A stretch of DNA of 64,000 nucleotides, from NCBI RefSeq assembly GCF_002002735.1, contig NZ_MUNY01000053.1:124001-188000 (forward strand), written 5' to 3'. The translations under genes and the position numbers were made by a program. Positions within the stretch are counted from its first letter, which is position 1, and every line of letters starts with the position of its first letter. The notes beneath the pieces were generated by a model. The model worked only from the letters and a program-made list of their open reading frames with translations. It made no database searches and had not been told where the DNA came from. This document shows, piece by piece, positions 62,514-64,000 of this stretch. This DNA comes from Algoriphagus sp. A40 (GTDB taxonomy: Bacteria > Bacteroidota > Bacteroidia > Cytophagales > Cyclobacteriaceae).

Positions 62514-62720
62514 TAAAATAGTGGTTTAGGTAAATCGGGATGATCAATTCAGTTTCTCGAATAAGTTGGAAATAAACGAAAACTAAGTTTTCAAACATAG
62601 AAAAGGATTGGTTTTAAATAAAGAAAAATTTCAAAAATTTCCATGCCCGGAATTCTGAAAACTACAAACAGTAAGCAAAAGACTGAGGGCCTTAACTATA
62701 CGGTTCCGACATCCGAAATC

Positions 62721-62740
62721 TGTCCTGAGCTTGTCGAAGC
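62721..62740. repeat. REP-like half-site TGTCCTGAGCTTGTCGAAGC
   Basis: This is one arm of a well-known intergenic repeat type whose core is CTTCGACAAGCTCAGGA on the other strand. No second arm lies close by. It stands in the 477-bp gap before smc. Confidence 0.6.
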
Positions 62741-62753
62741 ATCAAATCCCCCC

Positions 62754-62812
62754 AACCCCCTTTGATTGAATCAGCATTTCATTTCAATATTTCTGATTTA
62801 AGGGGGAGTTAC
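62754..62812. repeat. Inverted repeat with CCCCC/GGGGG arms before smc
   Basis: AACCCCCTTTGATTGAAT is paired with TTTAAGGGGGAGTT about 40 bp away. It may be a short mobile-repeat remnant. The region 62514-62700 upstream of it shows nothing recognisable. Confidence 0.45.
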
Positions 62813-62832
62813 CAAAAATCCGAAATCCCAAC

Positions 62833-62867
62833 TCCGAAATCCGAAATCCGAAATCCGAAATCCGAAA
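62833..62867. repeat. Tandem heptamer TCCGAAA, five copies
   Basis: Five uninterrupted TCCGAAA units (62833-62867), with single units at 62819-62825 and again at 17729-17752 in an unrelated gap. Confidence 0.9.
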
Positions 62868-62973
62868 TCAAATTCTATTGCTTCTTGCTTCTTGTTTCTT
62901 CCGTCTTGATACTTAGTACTCGATACTTTTTTCTTGCCATTTCCCCGCTTTGGACTTATTTTGTTCCCTTTAC

Positions 62974-62980
62974 AAGGAGG
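62974..62980 (+). promoter_or_regulatory. Strong ribosome binding site of smc
   Basis: AAGGAGG, 10 bp before the ATG of smc. This is a near-full match to the 16S anti-Shine-Dalgarno, which is unusual in Bacteroidota and fixes the start at 62991. Confidence 0.7.
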
Positions 62981-62990
62981 AAAAAATTGC

Positions 62991-64000
62991 ATGCTGCTCA
63001 GTAAACTGGAGATCAAGGGCTTTAAGAGTTTTGGGGATAAAATGGTCATCCACTTCGACAAGGGAATCACCGGAGTCGTGGGTCCGAATGGCTGCGGAAA
63101 GTCCAATGTGGTCGATGCCATCCGCTGGGTTTTGGGTGAGCAAAAGTCCCGAATGCTCCGTTCCGACAAAATGGAGAACGTCATCTTCAACGGCACCAAA
63201 AACCGCAAACCGACCAATATGGCGGAGGTTTCCCTGACTTTTGAAAACACCAAAAACCTCCTCCCCACCGAATACACGCATGTCACGATTACCCGCCGCT
63301 ACTACCGCACCGGAGAAAGCGAATACCAAATCAACGGCGTCACCTGCCGACTGAAGGACATCTCCAACCTCTTCATGGACACGGGGATCAACTCCAATTC
63401 CTACGCGATCATCGAGCTCAAGATGATCGATGAGTTGCTGAATGACAAAAACAACTCCCGTCGCGAGCTATTCGAGGAAGCCGCGGGAATCTCCAAGTTC
63501 AAGAACAGAAAGCGGGAAACGCTCCGCAAACTCGAAGACACAGACGCCGATCTGGCCAGAGTCGAAGACTTGCTTTTTGAGATTGACAAAAACCTGAAGA
63601 GCCTGGAAAAGCAGGCCAAACAGGCTGCCAGATATTTTGAAATCAAAGCGGATTATCGGGTTTCCAGCATCAACCTGGCGAAAAAATCCATTGAGAAATA
63701 CGCTAACAATCTGATTGAAGCAAATTCAAAAATTCAATCTGAATCCGATCGAAAACTTCAAATCCAAACCCAAATCGCAGATCAGGAATCCCATTTGGCA
63801 CAACTCAAAGCCGATCTGATTCACAAAGAAAAGCTCCTCTCCTCCCGTCAAAAAACACTCAACGAGCACGTCAACAAAATCCGCGCTTTTGAATCGGAGA
63901 AGAAAATCAAAAACGAACGGATGCGCTTCCTTGAGGATCGGTCCCAAGCTTTGCGTGAGCAAATCGATACCGACCGCAAGTCAAATGACAGAGCCGGATT
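62991..64000 (+). CDS. smc: Chromosome segregation protein SMC (partial, N-terminal)
   Basis: 336 residues visible, running off the right edge. Starts MLLSKLEIKGFKSFGDKMVI, with Walker A GPNGCGKSN near residue 32, then VVDAIRWVLGEQ, the AGISKFKNRKRETLRKLE stretch that opens the coiled coil (from about residue 163), and long charged heptad helices after that. Condensin-type ATPase that compacts and separates chromosomes. Start preferred by the strong Shine-Dalgarno. The C-terminal head lies outside the window. Confidence 0.95.
   Translation, partial: MLLSKLEIKGFKSFGDKMVIHFDKGITGVVGPNGCGKSNVVDAIRWVLGEQKSRMLRSDKMENVIFNGTKNRKPTNMAEVSLTFENTKNLLPTEYTHVTITRRYYRTGESEYQINGVTCRLKDISNLFMDTGINSNSYAIIELKMIDELLNDKNNSRRELFEEAAGISKFKNRKRETLRKLEDTDADLARVEDLLFEIDKNLKSLEKQAKQAARYFEIKADYRVSSINLAKKSIEKYANNLIEANSKIQSESDRKLQIQTQIADQESHLAQLKADLIHKEKLLSSRQKTLNEHVNKIRAFESEKKIKNERMRFLEDRSQALREQIDTDRKSNDRAG

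Noticed and set aside
62762-63004. 80-residue frame across the repeats before smc
   Set aside because: It translates the TCCGAAA heptamers and ends inside smc; repeat-derived, not a gene.

Overview
The window is a chromosomal stretch of a Bacteroidota bacterium, most likely of the Algoriphagus/Cyclobacteriaceae type. The evidence is ParE and ParC encoded next to each other, TonB-dependent receptors with a carboxypeptidase-like N-terminal domain, LytS/LytTR regulation, a 41-residue ribosomal protein bTHX, very few Shine-Dalgarno sequences, and promoters of the TTG-N17/18-TAnnTTTG type. No phage, CRISPR array or plasmid backbone is visible.

Layout. 1-6.7 kb: end of a TonB receptor, SGNH-hydrolase lipoprotein, POT peptide transporter, PEP carboxykinase, cyclophilin, small beta-barrel-like protein. 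6.7-12.6 kb: TrmH methylase, topoisomerase IV (parE-parC) and a membrane protein. 12.8-19.5 kb: ROK kinase, YkgJ protein, ArsC-like protein, CvfB-like S1 protein, hydroxyacyl-CoA dehydrogenase, deoxynucleoside kinase, a three-gene operon starting with a 52-residue membrane protein, orphan Hpt protein. 19.5-28.3 kb: S9 peptidase and gamma-glutamyltransferase, a cassette-like insertion carrying an Imm63-type immunity gene, LytS/LytTR pair, TraB/GumN protein, Tat-exported sugar isomerase. 28.4-44.6 kb: Rrf2 regulator, YeiH exporter, DUF1684, TlpA/CpcT operon, MetY, sterol desaturase, tRNA-Cys, ChrA with two ChrB paralogues (one fused to an AraC-type HTH), TonB receptor, porin and TSUP permease. 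45-52 kb: NtrC-type regulator, receiver-only regulator, small membrane-stress proteins, PAS histidine kinase with a pseudo-receiver, methionine aminotransferase, YtxH and YdeI/OmdA proteins. 52-64 kb: bTHX, 5-oxoprolinase pxpABC, DUF4301, WYL regulator, a RAYT element with REP-like ends, GT-C glycosyltransferase, Rieske protein, lipoprotein and the start of smc.

The part most worth following is 34.1-44.6 kb. Five related 17-bp imperfect palindromes (form CCTATCAnnnTGATAGG, with an ATAC-n7-GTAT variant) lie in front of the alpha/beta hydrolase-TlpA operon, metY, the sterol desaturase/tRNA-Cys divergent region, the TonB receptor/ChrB-AraC divergent region, and the TSUP permease. They suggest one regulon for sulfur acquisition, cysteine supply and defence against the sulfate analogue chromate. 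The ChrB-AraC fusion sits inside it. A second set of palindromes (TTCCCCAACCTGGGGAA type) links the histidine kinase, the OmdA-like gene and a hidden, probably decayed transcription unit near 45 kb. The RAYT element at 57.7-58.4 kb has 51-bp inverted ends, a tandem array grown from one end and a non-autonomous copy 3 kb away.

Functional assignments come from reading motifs and overall resemblance; no database search was possible.
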